NCBI RefSeq assembly: GCF_019710745.1
Contig: NZ_JAHKJW010000015.1
Location: forward strand, 62,001-126,000
Origin: Streptomyces beigongshangae
Lineage (GTDB): Bacteria > Actinomycetota > Actinomycetes > Streptomycetales > Streptomycetaceae
Direction of reading: 5' to 3'
DNA: 64,000 nt
Of the stretch, positions 1 to 30,709 are shown piece after piece (the first letter of the stretch is position 1; each line of letters starts with the position of its first letter). The notes under the pieces are model-generated. The model saw nothing but the letters and a program-made list of their open reading frames with translations, did no database searches and was not told where the DNA came from. The position numbers and the translations under genes were made by a program.

Positions 1-3000
1 AGCCGCATGTACCGCACCGGCGACCTCGTACGGTGGACGGCCGACGGCGACCTGGTCTACCTCGGCCGCTCGGACGACCAGGTGAAGGTCCGCGGCTTCC
101 GCATCGAGCTCGGCGAGGTCGAGGCCGCGCTGACCCGCCACCCCCGGGTGTCCGCGGCGGCCGCCCGCGTGGTCGAGCACGACGGCCACAAGCGCCTCGT
201 CGGATACGCCGTCCCCGACGGCACCGAATCGCCCGACCCCGCCGGCCTGCGCGACTTCCTCGCGCGTTCCCTCCCCGACCACCTGGTCCCCGCGCTCGTG
301 GTGCCGCTGGAGCGGCTGCCACTGGGGGCCACCGGCAAGCTGGACCGGCGCGCGCTGCCCGACCCCGTGTGGTCGGCGTCGCGCGAGGCCGGTGACCGCC
401 CGCCGCGCACCGCGGCCGAGCGGACGCTCGCCGCGATCTGGTCCGAGGTGCTGGGCGTGCCCGACGTGGGCGCGCAGGACAACTACTTCGCGCTCGGCGG
501 CGACTCCGTCCTCGGTATCCGGATCGTCTCCGCCGCCCGCCGGGCCGGGCTCGCCCTGACCCCCCGCCACCTCTTCCGCCACCAGACCGTGGCCGAACTG
601 GCCGCCGCGGCCGAAGCGCCGGCGGCCCCGCGGGCCGCGGCGGAACAGGGCCCGGTCACCGGGGAGGTACCGCTGACACCCGTCCAGCACTGGCTGTTCG
701 ACACCCTCGCCGGCGACCCCGCGCAGCTCACCCAGACGGTCTCCTTCCAGCTGGCCGCCGACACCGACGAGCGCCTGCTGCGGGCCGCCCTGGCCGCCGT
801 CCTGGACCACCACGACGCGCTGCGCCTGCGCTTCGAGCCGGCCGGCGACGGACGCCGGCGCCAGTACGGCACCGCACCGGGGGAGGAGCCGCACCTGGAG
901 GTCCACGACCTGCCGGACGGCGGCCTCCCGGACGGCGGCCTCCCGGACGGCGGACCTCCAGGCGGCGACGCGGCGGTGCGGGAACTCGCCGACCGCCTGT
1001 CCGGCGCGTTCGACCTCGCCCGCGGACCCCTGCTCCGGGCCGCCCTGTGCCGGACCGGCGGCGGCCGGCGGCCGGTCCTGCTCCTCGCCGCCCACCACCT
1101 GGTCGTGGACGCGGTGTCCTGGCGCGTGATCCTGGACGACCTGGACGCCGCCTACCGGGCGCTGCGCGCCGGGCGGCGCGCCGACCTCGGCCCGAAGACC
1201 ACCTCCTTCCGGGAGTGGGCCCGGCGGCTGGCCGACCGCACCGCGGCCGGCGGCTTCGACGACGAACTCGCCCACTGGCAGGCCCTGTCCGCCGGCACCA
1301 CACCCCTGCCCACCGACCTCGACGGGGCCAACACCGCCGCGTGCGAGGAGACCGTGACGGTGGCCCTGGACGCCGACGAGACCCGGCGGCTGCTCCAGGA
1401 CGTACCGGACGTCTACCGCACCCGCGTCAACGACGTCCTGCTGTACGCCCTGGGACGCGTCCTGGCCCGCTGGACCGGCCGGGACCGCGTCACGGTGGCA
1501 CTGGAGGGCCACGGCCGGGAGGAGCTGTTCGACGACGTCGACCTGGCCCGTACCGTCGGCTGGTTCACCACCCTGTTCCCCGTCGCGCTGGACGTGCCCC
1601 GGGACGCGGGCACCGGAGCGGCGCTGAAGTCCGTCAAGGAGTGCCTGCGGGCCGTGCCGAGGGGCGGACTGGGCTACGGCGCCCTGCGCCACCTGCACCC
1701 CGGCCGCGACCGGCTCCGCCTGCCGGAACTGCCGCAGATCGGCTTCAACTACCTGGGCCGGCAGGACCGCGGCACCGCCTCGGACGGCCTGCTGCACACC
1801 CCGTACGCCTCACTGGCCGGCGGCATCGACCGCACCGCGGACCGGCCGCACCTCCTCGACGTCCTCGGGCAGGTCGCCGGCGGCCGTCTGGAGTTCACCT
1901 GGTCGTACTCGCGCGAGGTGCACCGGCGGGACACGGTGGCCGAACTGGCCGCCGGCCTCGTCGACGAGCTGCGGCAGCTCGTACGGCACTGCGCCGAGCC
2001 CGGCGCCGGCGGGCGCACCCCGTCCGACTTCCCCCTCGTCCCGCTGGACCAGGCGGCCGTCGACCGGCTGGTGGGCACCGGCCGCGACGTCGAGGACCTC
2101 TACCCGCTCACCCCCACCCAGGCCGGCATGGTCGTGCACGGCCTGGACGGGACGGGACAGGGCCTGTACGTCGAGCAGATCACGTTCGTCGTGGACGGCG
2201 CGCGCGACCCGCGCCTGCTCGCCGCCGCCTGGCAGCACGTGGTCGACCGCACGCCCGTCCTGCGCACCGCCGTGGTGCTGAGCGGCGTGCCCGTCCCGCT
2301 CCAGGCCGTCCGCCGCACCGCCGTGCTGCCGGTCACCGAGCACGACTGGAGCGCCCTGGCCCCGGACGCGCGGCAGGAGGCACTGGAGCGGCTGCTCGCC
2401 GAGGACAAGGCCCGCGGCCTGCCCCTGGACCGTGCCCCGCTGCTGCGCCTGGCCCTCGTCCGGCTGGGCCCGGACCGGGTGCGGGTCGTGTGGACCTTCC
2501 ACCACGTCCTGCTGGACGGCTGGAGCGTCTTCCACGTCCTGGCCGACGTCATGGCCGCGCACGCGGCGCTCGTCCGGGGCGAGGAGCCCCGGCTGCCGCG
2601 GCGCCGCCCGTTCGCCGACTACGCCGCCTGGCTCGCCGCCCGGGACACCGCACCGGCCGAGGAGCACTGGCGGAGCGTCCTCGGGGACCTCACCGCCCCC
2701 ACCCCGCTGCCCTACGACCGCAGGCCCGCCCAGGACACCGCGGCCCGCTCCGGCACCTGGCTGTCCCGGCAGCTGGGAGCGGAGGAGACCAAGCGCCTGG
2801 AGGACTTCGCCCGCCGGGGCCGCCTGACCCTCAACACCGTGGCGCAGGGCGCCTGGGCGCTGCTGCTGTCGCGGTGGAGCGGCGAACGGGAGGTGTGCTT
2901 CGGCACCACCGTCTCCGGGCGGCCCGCCGACCTGCCGGGCGCCGACACCATCACGGGCCTGTTCATCACCACCCTGCCCGCCCGGGTCGCCGTGGACGGC

Positions 3001-5232
3001 ACCGCCGACCCCGGCACCTGGCTGCGGGACACCCAGGCCGCCCGGGCCGAGGACCGCCGCTTCGACCACGTCCCCCTGACCGACCTCCAGGCGTGGAGCG
3101 GCCTGCCCGCCGGGACGCCGCTGTTCGACAGCCTGCTGGTCTTCGAGAACTACCCGGTCGGCGACGCCACGGCCGGCGCGCACGGCGTCCACGTGCGCGA
3201 CCTCGACGCCCGGGAGGCCACCAACTACCCCCTCACCGTGGTGATCTCACCCGGCGAGCGGCTCACCGTCGAACTCGGCCACGACCCCCGCCACTTCGAC
3301 GCGGCCACGGCACGCTCCCTGGCCGACCAGCTCCTGCACACCCTGGGCGAACTGGCCGCCGCCGCGGACACCGGCCGGCTGGACGCGATCGACGTCCTGC
3401 CGCCCGCGCAGCGGGCCCGGCTGCTGCACGGCCCCGCCCGCCCGCAGCTCGCACCGGTGACCCCGGCGACCCTGCCCGCCCTGGTCGAAGCGGCGGTGGA
3501 CCGCCACCCGGCGGCCACGGCACTGAGCGCGCCCGGCCTGACCCTGACCTTCGCCGGGGCGGAGACGCGGGCCAACCGGCTGGCGCACCGGCTCCTCGCC
3601 CGCGGCGCGGGCCCCGGCACCCTCGTCGCCCTGGTCCTGCCGCGCTCCGCGGACATGGTCCTCGCCCAGCTCGCGGTCGCCAAGACCGGCGCCGCCTTCC
3701 TGCCGGTGGACCCCGACTACCCGCCGGAGCGGGTGGAGTTCATGCTGCGGGACGCGGCGCCCGCCGTCACCCTCGACGCCGCCGAGGTGTCCGCCCTGCT
3801 CGGGGCCGGACCGGACGGCACACCCGGCCACCGGCCCACCGACGCCGACCGCGGCCGTCCGCTGGACCTGGACGACCCGGCCTACGTCATCTACACCTCC
3901 GGCTCCACCGGCACCCCCAAGGGCGTGGTGGTCACCCACCGGGGCCTGGCGGGCTTCGCCGCCGCCGAGGCCGCGCACTACCGGGTGGCGCCGGGCGACC
4001 GGGTGCTGGCGTTCGCCACGCCCAGCTTCGACGCCTCGGTCCTGGAGCTGTGCATGTCCCTGCCGCAGGGCGCCCGCCTGGTCGTACCGCGGCCCGGCCC
4101 GCTGCTCGGCGCCGAACTGGCCGGGGTGCTGCGCGGCGAGCGGATCACCCACACCCTGCTGCCCCCGGCCGCGCTCGCCACCCTGCCGCCGGACACCCCC
4201 GGCACCCTGCCGGACCTGAAGACCCTGACGGTGGGCGCCGACGCGTGCGGCGCCGACCTCGTCGCCCGCTGGGCCCCGCACCACCGCCTGGTCAACTCCT
4301 ACGGGCCGACCGAGGCCACCGTCGTCGCCACCTGGTCGGACCCCCTGGAGCCGGACGGCGCCGCCCCGCCCATCGGCCGCCCGCTGCCCGCCACCGGGGC
4401 CTACGTCCTGGACGCCCGGCGGCGGCCGGTCCCCGACGGCGTGGCGGGCGAACTGTGGCTGAGCGGACCGGCGCTGGCCCGCGGCTACCTGGGCCGGCCC
4501 GGGCTGACCGCGAGCCGGTTCACCGCCGACCCGTTCGGGCCGCCCGGCAGCCGCATGTACCGCACCGGCGACCTCGTACGGCGCGACGCCCGCGGCGAAC
4601 TGCACTACCTGGGCCGCACCGACCACCAGCTCAAGCTGCGCGGCCACCGCATCGAGGCGGGCGAGGTCGAGGCCGTGCTCGTGCGCCACCCGGCCGTGCT
4701 GGACGCCGTGGTGAGCGTACGGGAGGACGAGCCCGGCCTGCCGCGGCTGGTCGCCCACCTGCTCGGCGCACCCGGCACCGAGCCGCCCGCCGCCGCCGAA
4801 CTGCGGGCGCTGGCCGCCGCGGCCCTGCCCGGCCCCATGGTCCCCACGGCGTACGTGGTCCTGGAGCGCTTCCCGCTCACCGAGAACGGCAAGACCGACC
4901 GGGCCGCCCTGCCCGCGCCCGCGCCGCAGGCCCCGCGGACGACGGAACGCGTCGCCCCCCGCACCCCCGCCGAGGAGGTCCTGGCCGCCCTCTGGGAGGA
5001 GGCGCTGGAGACGCCGGTCGGCGCCGAGGACGACTACTTCGACCTCGGCGGCGACTCCCTGCGCGCCCTGCACATCAGCTCACGGGCCAACGACGCCTTC
5101 GGCACGGCCCTCACACCCCGTGACGTCCTGGTCCACCGCACGGTCGCCGCGCTGGCGGAACTGGTGGAGGAACAGGTGCTCAGCGAACTCGAAGACGCCG
5201 TACGCGGCGACAGCGACCACGACGAACGGTGA
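1..5232 (+). CDS. Non-ribosomal peptide synthetase, 5' end outside window (A-T-E-C-A-T)
   Basis: The reading frame is open from base 1, inside the C-terminal part of an adenylation (A) domain (motif [10 protein letters not shown] at visible residues 3-12), so the start lies upstream. 1743 residues are visible. Domains in order: end of A (1-140); thiolation (T) with phosphopantetheine Ser169 in GGDS; epimerase (E, about 220-670) with HHLVVDA at 365-371; condensation (C, about 699-1140) with HHVLLDG at 834-840, expected to accept a D-residue donor; A (about 1165-1635) with [11 protein letters not shown] with Ser1686; a short charged tail that may dock to the next protein. Aligning the second A domain to PheA by eye gives DALLTGSVVK, closest to the known Tyr code DALVTGAVVK, so I infer an aromatic substrate. 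The first A domain shows too little to predict. The next NRPS starts 13 bp downstream. Confidence 0.95.
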   Translation, partial: SRMYRTGDLVRWTADGDLVYLGRSDDQVKVRGFRIELGEVEAALTRHPRVSAAAARVVEHDGHKRLVGYAVPDGTESPDPAGLRDFLARSLPDHLVPALVVPLERLPLGATGKLDRRALPDPVWSASREAGDRPPRTAAERTLAAIWSEVLGVPDVGAQDNYFALGGDSVLGIRIVSAARRAGLALTPRHLFRHQTVAELAAAAEAPAAPRAAAEQGPVTGEVPLTPVQHWLFDTLAGDPAQLTQTVSFQLAADTDERLLRAALAAVLDHHDALRLRFEPAGDGRRRQYGTAPGEEPHLEVHDLPDGGLPDGGLPDGGPPGGDAAVRELADRLSGAFDLARGPLLRAALCRTGGGRRPVLLLAAHHLVVDAVSWRVILDDLDAAYRALRAGRRADLGPKTTSFREWARRLADRTAAGGFDDELAHWQALSAGTTPLPTDLDGANTAACEETVTVALDADETRRLLQDVPDVYRTRVNDVLLYALGRVLARWTGRDRVTVALEGHGREELFDDVDLARTVGWFTTLFPVALDVPRDAGTGAALKSVKECLRAVPRGGLGYGALRHLHPGRDRLRLPELPQIGFNYLGRQDRGTASDGLLHTPYASLAGGIDRTADRPHLLDVLGQVAGGRLEFTWSYSREVHRRDTVAELAAGLVDELRQLVRHCAEPGAGGRTPSDFPLVPLDQAAVDRLVGTGRDVEDLYPLTPTQAGMVVHGLDGTGQGLYVEQITFVVDGARDPRLLAAAWQHVVDRTPVLRTAVVLSGVPVPLQAVRRTAVLPVTEHDWSALAPDARQEALERLLAEDKARGLPLDRAPLLRLALVRLGPDRVRVVWTFHHVLLDGWSVFHVLADVMAAHAALVRGEEPRLPRRRPFADYAAWLAARDTAPAEEHWRSVLGDLTAPTPLPYDRRPAQDTAARSGTWLSRQLGAEETKRLEDFARRGRLTLNTVAQGAWALLLSRWSGEREVCFGTTVSGRPADLPGADTITGLFITTLPARVAVDGTADPGTWLRDTQAARAEDRRFDHVPLTDLQAWSGLPAGTPLFDSLLVFENYPVGDATAGAHGVHVRDLDAREATNYPLTVVISPGERLTVELGHDPRHFDAATARSLADQLLHTLGELAAAADTGRLDAIDVLPPAQRARLLHGPARPQLAPVTPATLPALVEAAVDRHPAATALSAPGLTLTFAGAETRANRLAHRLLARGAGPGTLVALVLPRSADMVLAQLAVAKTGAAFLPVDPDYPPERVEFMLRDAAPAVTLDAAEVSALLGAGPDGTPGHRPTDADRGRPLDLDDPAYVIYTSGSTGTPKGVVVTHRGLAGFAAAEAAHYRVAPGDRVLAFATPSFDASVLELCMSLPQGARLVVPRPGPLLGAELAGVLRGERITHTLLPPAALATLPPDTPGTLPDLKTLTVGADACGADLVARWAPHHRLVNSYGPTEATVVATWSDPLEPDGAAPPIGRPLPATGAYVLDARRRPVPDGVAGELWLSGPALARGYLGRPGLTASRFTADPFGPPGSRMYRTGDLVRRDARGELHYLGRTDHQLKLRGHRIEAGEVEAVLVRHPAVLDAVVSVREDEPGLPRLVAHLLGAPGTEPPAAAELRALAAAALPGPMVPTAYVVLERFPLTENGKTDRAALPAPAPQAPRTTERVAPRTPAEEVLAALWEEALETPVGAEDDYFDLGGDSLRALHISSRANDAFGTALTPRDVLVHRTVAALAELVEEQVLSELEDAVRGDSDHDER
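916..960 (+). repeat. Tandem 15-bp repeat inside the E domain
   Basis: Three copies of GACGGCGGCCTCCCG lie in tandem, the third imperfect, adding DGGLP units to a loop of the epimerase domain. The repeat is in frame and probably arose by slippage in a surface loop. Confidence 0.85.
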
Positions 5233-5245
5233 GGACCCGCAGACC

Positions 5246-25483
<20,238 letters not shown>

Positions 25484-25605
25484 CCGCACACCGCCCCGGT
25501 GCCCCGGCACCGCGCACCCACGGCGCCCCGAGGGGACCGTGCACCGGCGGCCCCGAGGAGCCAGCCCCCCGCCCGGACCGACCCCGCCCACGACAGGAGA
25601 ACGAC

Positions 25606-25809
25606 ATGGACGAGAACACCCGCTACCAGGTACTGCGCAACGACGAGGACCAGTACTCCCTCTGGCCGGTCGACGTCGAGGTGCCCGCGGGCTGGCAGCC
25701 CGTCGGGAAGGAGGGCACCGAGGAGGAGTGCTCCGCCTACGTCGACGAGGTGTGGACCGACATGCGCCCGCGCAGCCTGCGCGAACGGATGGAGAACGCC
25801 GAGGCCTGA
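25606..25809 (+). CDS. MbtH-like protein, adenylation-domain partner
   Basis: A 67-residue protein carrying the full MbtH signature: NDEDQYSLWP near the start, then PAGW, a single cysteine in EEECSAYV, and VWTDMRPRSL. MbtH proteins bind NRPS adenylation domains and are often needed for their solubility and activity. The start at 25606 has AGGAGA five bases upstream. It lies 122 bp after the large NRPS on the same strand, so it most likely serves both NRPSs. The length and conserved tryptophans match the family. Confidence 0.97.
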   Translation: MDENTRYQVLRNDEDQYSLWPVDVEVPAGWQPVGKEGTEEECSAYVDEVWTDMRPRSLRERMENAEA

Positions 25810-25863
25810 CCCGCCCGCGACGAAGCCGCGGCACGGGCACGGAACGGCGGTGACCGCCGTCGC

Positions 25864-25923
25864 CCCGGGCCCGGAGGGAGCCGCTCCGGGCCCGGAGGGA
25901 GAGGACTCCCTCCCTCCGGGCCC
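25864..25923 (+). terminator. Strong hairpin after mbtH
   Basis: Bases 25888-25901 and 25910-25923 form a perfect 14-bp stem (GGGCCCGGAGGGAG and its complement) with an 8-base loop. A direct copy of the left arm, CCGGGCCCGGAGGGAG, lies at 25865-25880 and could pair instead. There is no T-run, which is usual for actinomycete terminators. It probably ends the NRPS-mbtH transcript. Confidence 0.75.
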
Positions 25924-26019
25924 CGGGCCTTCTACGCTGGGACTCGTTCACGGAGACCCGTCGCTGCCGCGCCCCGCGGGACGAGGTCACCTCCTCCGCC
26001 CCACCCCAGGAGTCCGCCG

Positions 26020-26544
26020 ATGACACCTGTCCTGACACCTGTCCTGAAAACCGACCGCCTGGAGTTCACGCCCTACCGCCCCGAGGACGAGGAGCACTTC
26101 GTCGCCCTGCTGCGCGACGAGAAGGTGTGCCACTGGATGGGCCAGGACATGGTGCCCGAGGCCGACCTGCGCACGGTGTTCCGCGCGATCCTCACCGACG
26201 TCTACCCCACCCGGCGGTTCGACGTGTGGGGGGTGTGGTGGCAGGGGACGTACATCGGCCACGCGGAGGTGAAGAAGACCGGCAACGTCGACGGCCACGA
26301 ACTCGTCGTCGCCCTGGTCCCCGAGTACTGGGGACGGGGCATGGGCACCGAGGTCGTGCACGGCCTGCTGCGCCACGCCTCCGACAACCTGGGGCTCAAG
26401 GAGGTCTACGGCATGGTGGGCGCCGGGAACACGGCGAGCCTGGCCCTGTGCCGGCGGCTGGGCTTCCGGCACGTACGCGACGTGGTCGGCGAGGACGGCA
26501 CGGTGTCCCGGATGGTCGTCGTCCCCACCACGGAGGCGACCTGA
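26020..26544 (+). CDS. GNAT-family N-acetyltransferase (RimJ/RimL-like)
   Basis: A 174-residue protein with the fold of acetyl-CoA-dependent GNAT acetyltransferases. It opens with LKTDRLEFTPYRPEDEEHF, the usual RimL-type start. The acetyl-CoA pyrophosphate loop is EYWGRGMGTEV near residue 106, followed by NTASLALCRRLGF. The start at 26020 has CAGGAG eight bases upstream. The first codons contain a direct repeat of ACACCTGTCCTG. It sits just past the NRPS-mbtH hairpin and has its own hairpin after it, so it may be a separate unit. A tailoring or self-protection role for the peptide is possible but is only inferred from position. The acceptor substrate cannot be told from sequence. Confidence 0.9.
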   Translation: MTPVLTPVLKTDRLEFTPYRPEDEEHFVALLRDEKVCHWMGQDMVPEADLRTVFRAILTDVYPTRRFDVWGVWWQGTYIGHAEVKKTGNVDGHELVVALVPEYWGRGMGTEVVHGLLRHASDNLGLKEVYGMVGAGNTASLALCRRLGFRHVRDVVGEDGTVSRMVVVPTTEAT

Positions 26545-26559
26545 CGGCACCCGGACCCC

Positions 26560-26590
26560 GGACGGGGACGGCCGCCCGCCGTCCCCGTCC
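26560..26590 (+). terminator. Hairpin terminator after the acetyltransferase gene
   Basis: A perfect 13-bp stem, GGACGGGGACGGC at 26560-26572 and its complement at 26578-26590, with a 5-base loop, lies 15 bp after the stop codon. There is no T-run. Confidence 0.75.
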
Positions 26591-26666
26591 CGGTCCCGCC
26601 CGCCGACAGGTAGTGAAGCGGAGGACCGGCGCACTCCCGCGGCGGACGGGCGCTGTGTTCAACCTA

Positions 26667-26696
26667 TTGACACGTACATTGCAAGGGCTTTACGTT
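26667..26696 (+). promoter_or_regulatory. Probable promoter of the glucanase gene
   Basis: TTGACA at 26667-26672 is a consensus -35 box. TACGTT at 26691-26696, 18 bp further on, fits TAnnnT for the -10 box. The stretch is AT-rich against its surroundings. A LacI-type palindrome begins ten bases after the -10 box, so the operator would cover the transcription start. Confidence 0.65.
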
Positions 26697-26704
26697 TCGG
26701 CCAT

Positions 26705-26720
26705 CTGAGAGCGCTCTCAG
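26705..26720 (+). promoter_or_regulatory. CebR/LacI-type operator palindrome
   Basis: The 16-base perfect palindrome CTGAGAGCGCTCTCAG has the central CG core and arms seen in operators of LacI-family sugar regulators in Streptomyces. It is close to the CebR site TGGGAGCGCTCCCA. It lies just after the putative -10 box of the beta-1,3-glucanase gene, which suggests repression until a glucan-derived sugar is present. Which LacI-family protein binds is unknown. Confidence 0.75.
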
Positions 26721-26751
26721 ACACTCGTCGCGTGAGACGTGAGGTACCCGT

Positions 26752-29523
26752 ATGCCATCCCCCCGCACCAGACCGGCAGCCGTCCTGCTGCTGGCCTCGG
26801 CCCTCGCCGCCGTGGGCCTGGGCCCGGCCGCCGCACCGGCGGCGGCCGCCACCGTACCCGTGGGCTCCGGCAGCTACTCCGACACCCGGCCCGCCGGCAC
26901 GTCGGGCCCCACCACCAACACCGGGGCGCCGGTCACGCCCAAGGTGACGGCCGCCGCCAGGAACCGGCCGGTCCCCACCAACGACTGGTGGTCCTCCCTC
27001 GCCTTCCAGCGCTACGGCGACAACCCGTACTCGACCCCCATGTACGGCCACCCCCTCACCTACCAGGCCACGGCCGGCGGACTGGACGTCGGCTACCCGA
27101 CGGCCCCCGCGATCGTCGGCGACGGCCGCCAGTACGAGTACGCCCACAAGCGCGACCTCACCATCGGGCTGACCGGCCTCAACTCGCCCGACACCAAGGC
27201 CGACGACTGGTCCGACTGGACGGTCACCCCCCACTGGTCCGACGGCACCCGCACCCTGCGCACCACCATCGGCCACGGCTCGCCGTTCGTGTACGCCAAG
27301 GGCACGGGCGGCAACGCCCAGATCACCACCGCCGGCACGCCCGCCGTCTTCGCCGACCAGGGCAACGTCCTCGGCATCACCGTCGCCGGGCACCACTACG
27401 CCCTCTTCGCACCGACCGGCAGCGACTGGAACGTCGCCGGCTCCACCGTCACCGCGGGTCTCGGCTCCAAGGACTACTTCTCCGTCGCCGTGCTGCCGTC
27501 CACCGGCGCGCTGGCGACCTTCCAGAAGTACGCCTACAGCTTCGTCACCGGCTCCAAGGCGGCCTGGAGCTACACCGGGGGCACGGTCAAGGCCACCTAC
27601 ACGGTCACCACCGAGGCGAAGGAGGGCACCGAGCGCGGCACGCTCCAGGCCCTCTACCGCCACCAGTGGCTGAACACCACCGACCCCCTCACCTCCTACA
27701 CCTACGTCTCGCCGCGCGGCACCATGAAGGTCCGCGAGTCGGCCTCCTTCACCACGAGCCAGAAGGCGTCCGCGGTGCTGCCGGGACTGCCGAAGTCCAG
27801 CGGTGTGGACACCGCCCGGCTGCGCGGCTACCTGAACGAGGTCGTCAACGCCGCCGACCCCTTCTCCGGGGCCTCCGACACCTACTGGACAGGCAAGGCC
27901 CTCGGCCGCCTCGCCCAGCTCGTGCCCGTGGCCGACCAGATCGGCGAGACCGGCACCCGCGACAAGCTCCTCGGCCTGCTCAAGGGCAAGCTCCAGGACT
28001 GGTTCACGGCGGGCGGCGCGAACGAGTTCAGCTACGACAAGGACTGGAAGACGCTCACCGGCTACCCCGCCTCCTACGGCAGCGACACCGAGCTGAACGA
28101 CCACCACTTCCACTACAGCTACTACGTCTACGCGGCGGCGATCGTCGCCCAGTACGACCAGGGATGGGCCGCCGACTCCGCCTGGGGCGGCATGGTCAAG
28201 ACCCTCGTACGGGACGCCGCCAACCCCAGCCGCACCGACACCGCCTTCCCCTTCCTGCGCGGCTTCGACGTCTACGCGGGCCACAGCTGGGCCTCGGGCC
28301 ACCAGGGCTTCGCCGCCGGCAACAACCAGGAGTCCTCCTCGGAGTCCACCAACCTCAGCGCGGCACTCGTCCTGTGGGGCTCCGCGACCGGTGACACCTC
28401 GCTGCGCGACCTCGGCACCTTCCTGCTGACCACCGAGGCGGAGGCGATCGCCCAGTACTGGTTCGACGCCGACGAACAGGTCTTCCCGTCCTCGTTCGGC
28501 CACGACACGGCCGGCATGGTGTGGGGCAGCGGCGCCGCCTACTCCACCTGGTGGACCGCCAACCCCGAGGAGATCCACGGCATCAACGTCCTGCCCGTGA
28601 CCGGCGGTTCGCTCCACCTCGGCGGCGAGAAGGCCGCGATCCGGCGCAACCTCGCCGAACTGGAACGGGAGAACGGCGGTCCGGCCGTCGAATGGCGGGA
28701 CATCCTCTGGGAGTTCCAGTCCCTCGCCGACCCGGGCGCGGCCAAGGCGAAGTGGGACGCGGGCCACGCCGGCTACACCCCGGAGCAGGGGGAGTCGAAG
28801 GCGCACACCTACCACTGGATCGCCACCCTCGACGCCCTGGGCGCCCCGGACGCCACCGTGACCGGTGACATCCCCACCTCCGCCGTCTTCACCAAGGGGA
28901 CGACCCGGACGTACGCGGCCCACAACTTCGGTTCGGCCGCCCGTACCGTCACCTTCTCCGACGGCAAGACCCTCGCCGTGCCGGCCCGCTCCACCGCGAC
29001 CGGCACCGGGTCCGGCTCGGGAGAGCCCGACCCGGACCCGCCGGCCGGCAACACCTTCCAGCTGCGCACCGGCGGCACCCTGACCACGGCGACCGGCGGC
29101 ACGGCCGGCAGCGACACCATCGCCTCCGGCGGCGGCGCCAACCACGACGGCACCCCGTACCAGCCCCTCGTCTACGAGGTCCGCGGCGTCGACGGCACGC
29201 TCACCCCGGGCGCGCAGAGCGCGTTCCGGCTCCAGGTGGACGCGGGCACGTCGGTCGGTCTCGGCCAGCAGGCCCGGATCAGCTACGACTTCACCGGCAA
29301 CGGCAGCTTCGACCGCACCGAGACGTACCACTACTTCGCGACCGACCCGGTCGCCGGGTGGGAGCAGTACACACAGGCACGCGGCCTCAAGGCGGCCACG
29401 GGCACACCGGGCGACCTGGACGGCGGCACCGTACGCCTGGAGGTGTGGAACGCCATCGGCAACGGCACCTCGAAGCTGCAGACCGGTACGGACTCCTCCG
29501 TCCTGGTGATCCCCTACAGCTGA
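26752..29523 (+). CDS. Secreted endo-beta-1,3-glucanase, GH81, with C-terminal glucan-binding-like domain
   Basis: A 923-residue exported enzyme expected to cut beta-1,3-glucan (laminarin, curdlan, fungal walls). Residues 1-34 form a signal peptide with basic start, hydrophobic stretch and an Ala-rich cleavage region. The GH81 domain runs from about 60 to 720. It shows NDHHFHYSYY (Asp450), GHSWASG, and NNQESSSES at 524-532 with Glu527 and Glu531, the acidic residues conserved in the family. After a small beta-domain and a GSGSGEPDPDPPAG linker, residues about 770-923 form a beta-rich domain resembling CBM56-type glucan-binding modules; this last assignment is tentative. An operator palindrome and promoter precede the gene and a hairpin follows it, so it is monocistronic and probably sugar-controlled. 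Confidence 0.93.
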   Translation: MPSPRTRPAAVLLLASALAAVGLGPAAAPAAAATVPVGSGSYSDTRPAGTSGPTTNTGAPVTPKVTAAARNRPVPTNDWWSSLAFQRYGDNPYSTPMYGHPLTYQATAGGLDVGYPTAPAIVGDGRQYEYAHKRDLTIGLTGLNSPDTKADDWSDWTVTPHWSDGTRTLRTTIGHGSPFVYAKGTGGNAQITTAGTPAVFADQGNVLGITVAGHHYALFAPTGSDWNVAGSTVTAGLGSKDYFSVAVLPSTGALATFQKYAYSFVTGSKAAWSYTGGTVKATYTVTTEAKEGTERGTLQALYRHQWLNTTDPLTSYTYVSPRGTMKVRESASFTTSQKASAVLPGLPKSSGVDTARLRGYLNEVVNAADPFSGASDTYWTGKALGRLAQLVPVADQIGETGTRDKLLGLLKGKLQDWFTAGGANEFSYDKDWKTLTGYPASYGSDTELNDHHFHYSYYVYAAAIVAQYDQGWAADSAWGGMVKTLVRDAANPSRTDTAFPFLRGFDVYAGHSWASGHQGFAAGNNQESSSESTNLSAALVLWGSATGDTSLRDLGTFLLTTEAEAIAQYWFDADEQVFPSSFGHDTAGMVWGSGAAYSTWWTANPEEIHGINVLPVTGGSLHLGGEKAAIRRNLAELERENGGPAVEWRDILWEFQSLADPGAAKAKWDAGHAGYTPEQGESKAHTYHWIATLDALGAPDATVTGDIPTSAVFTKGTTRTYAAHNFGSAARTVTFSDGKTLAVPARSTATGTGSGSGEPDPDPPAGNTFQLRTGGTLTTATGGTAGSDTIASGGGANHDGTPYQPLVYEVRGVDGTLTPGAQSAFRLQVDAGTSVGLGQQARISYDFTGNGSFDRTETYHYFATDPVAGWEQYTQARGLKAATGTPGDLDGGTVRLEVWNAIGNGTSKLQTGTDSSVLVIPYS

Positions 29524-29560
29524 ACCGGCGCGGAACCCACGCGGAATCCACGCAGAACCG

Positions 29561-29589
29561 GCGGGCACCGGCGTCAGGCCGGTGCCCGC
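29561..29589 (+). terminator. Hairpin terminator after the glucanase gene
   Basis: A perfect 12-bp stem, GCGGGCACCGGC at 29561-29572 and its complement at 29578-29589, with a 5-base loop, starts 37 bp after the stop codon. Confidence 0.8.
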
Positions 29590-29605
29590 CGCGGGTCGTC
29601 GCGCG

Positions 29606-29815
29606 GCGCTCCCGGCGGTGAGGGACGACATCACCTTGCTGCTCCCGCTCTGCGGGCCGGCGACGACGGTGAGTGCCTCCCCGGCCCGTTCCAGCGGGAA
29701 ACGGTGGGTGATCGGCGGGCTCGTCCAGACCGTCCCCCGGACGTACGCGGCGCTTCGTCGACCTCCTCGGCGAAACGGTACGAGCCGAGGCGGTCCTGGT
29801 GACGCAGTGCCCGCA
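29606..29815 (-). pseudogene. Remnant of a zinc-type alcohol/idonate dehydrogenase
   Basis: Two fragments in different minus-strand frames look like the end of a medium-chain dehydrogenase of the L-idonate/sorbitol type. About 29766-29807 reads HQDRLGSYRFAEEVDEA, like the GSFRF motif of that family. About 29610-29755 reads PPITHRFPLERAGEALTVVA and then SSKVM, like the usual C-terminal end. A frameshift separates them, and no start, nucleotide-binding or zinc-binding region is left. I infer a decayed gene. It lies just past the glucanase terminator on the opposite strand. Confidence 0.5.
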
Positions 29816-30709
29816 CGGTCGCGGTCGACCGGGGCGCGACCGCGGTGATGCCCGGGGTCCGCCGGGGCGGGCGGCGGCGTGCTCGGTGAACACGGCCCGG
29901 TGCGCCCGGTGGAAGGCACCGGGACCGGACGGTTCGCCACCGGTGCTCCGACGGTGCCCGTACGGCGCCACGTCGTGGTCCGGGAGTGACGCGGCCCGGG
30001 GCGCCCCTTCGACTCGGAGCCCGGCATCCCTCATGTGGCTGGAATATGCCAGAGGTATCAAAGCGGATGGAATAGTTGCCGCCGGGGACGCCGCCGGTCC
30101 CCGCGGCCGTGTGGAGGACCGCAGGACCGGAGAGCTCACGGCGCTCCCGCAGGCGGCTCCGCTTCTCCTCCCCGCCGGGCGGGGCCGCCTCGCGCCCGGG
30201 CGCCGGTGCGGTCACCGCGGGACGCGTGCGGGGCAGGGGCCGGACTCCCGGCAGCGACGCTGAGCACCGGCTTCGGAGAAGGTCCGCCGCAGTGCCGGAC
30301 GACGATCGATTTTCAGGCGGCGTACGTCTCGCGGCGACCCCCGCTACCTCTCGGCCCCGTACGAACCGGCAGTGTGCCGGTGACGGGGCGTGCCGCGGGC
30401 ACCGGCCTCCCGTCGCCGGTCCTGGATGTGTACGAGCCCGTTCGACTGTTCCCGCCGGTGGTGGGAGGAGTGGTGACCGCGGTGCCGGGCGCGTCGGTCC
30501 CGGCCGGCCGGGCGGCCGGGGTGCGTACGGCCACGGCGCTGGGTACCGGGCAAGTGTCCGGCGGAGCGCGAGCCGCCGGGGCGGGTGCGCCGGACCCGCG
30601 GGATCGGGCCGCCCGGACCGTCCGCGGACCCCCGAACCGCGGACTCTCCGTGCGTGCCCCGCGTTGCCCGCCGTGCGGTGACGGCTCCAGGGAGGCTCGG
30701 GGAACTGCC
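29816..30709. other. Gene-poor stretch without a supported gene
   Basis: About 0.9 kb between the dehydrogenase remnant and the dedA-like gene. Open frames exist on both strands, but they are the usual by-product of high GC and give Arg/Pro/Gly-rich translations with no motif. A less GC-rich patch lies near 30030-30080. I see no RNA gene, repeat or operator here. More of the decayed dehydrogenase may extend towards 29990. Confidence 0.5.
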
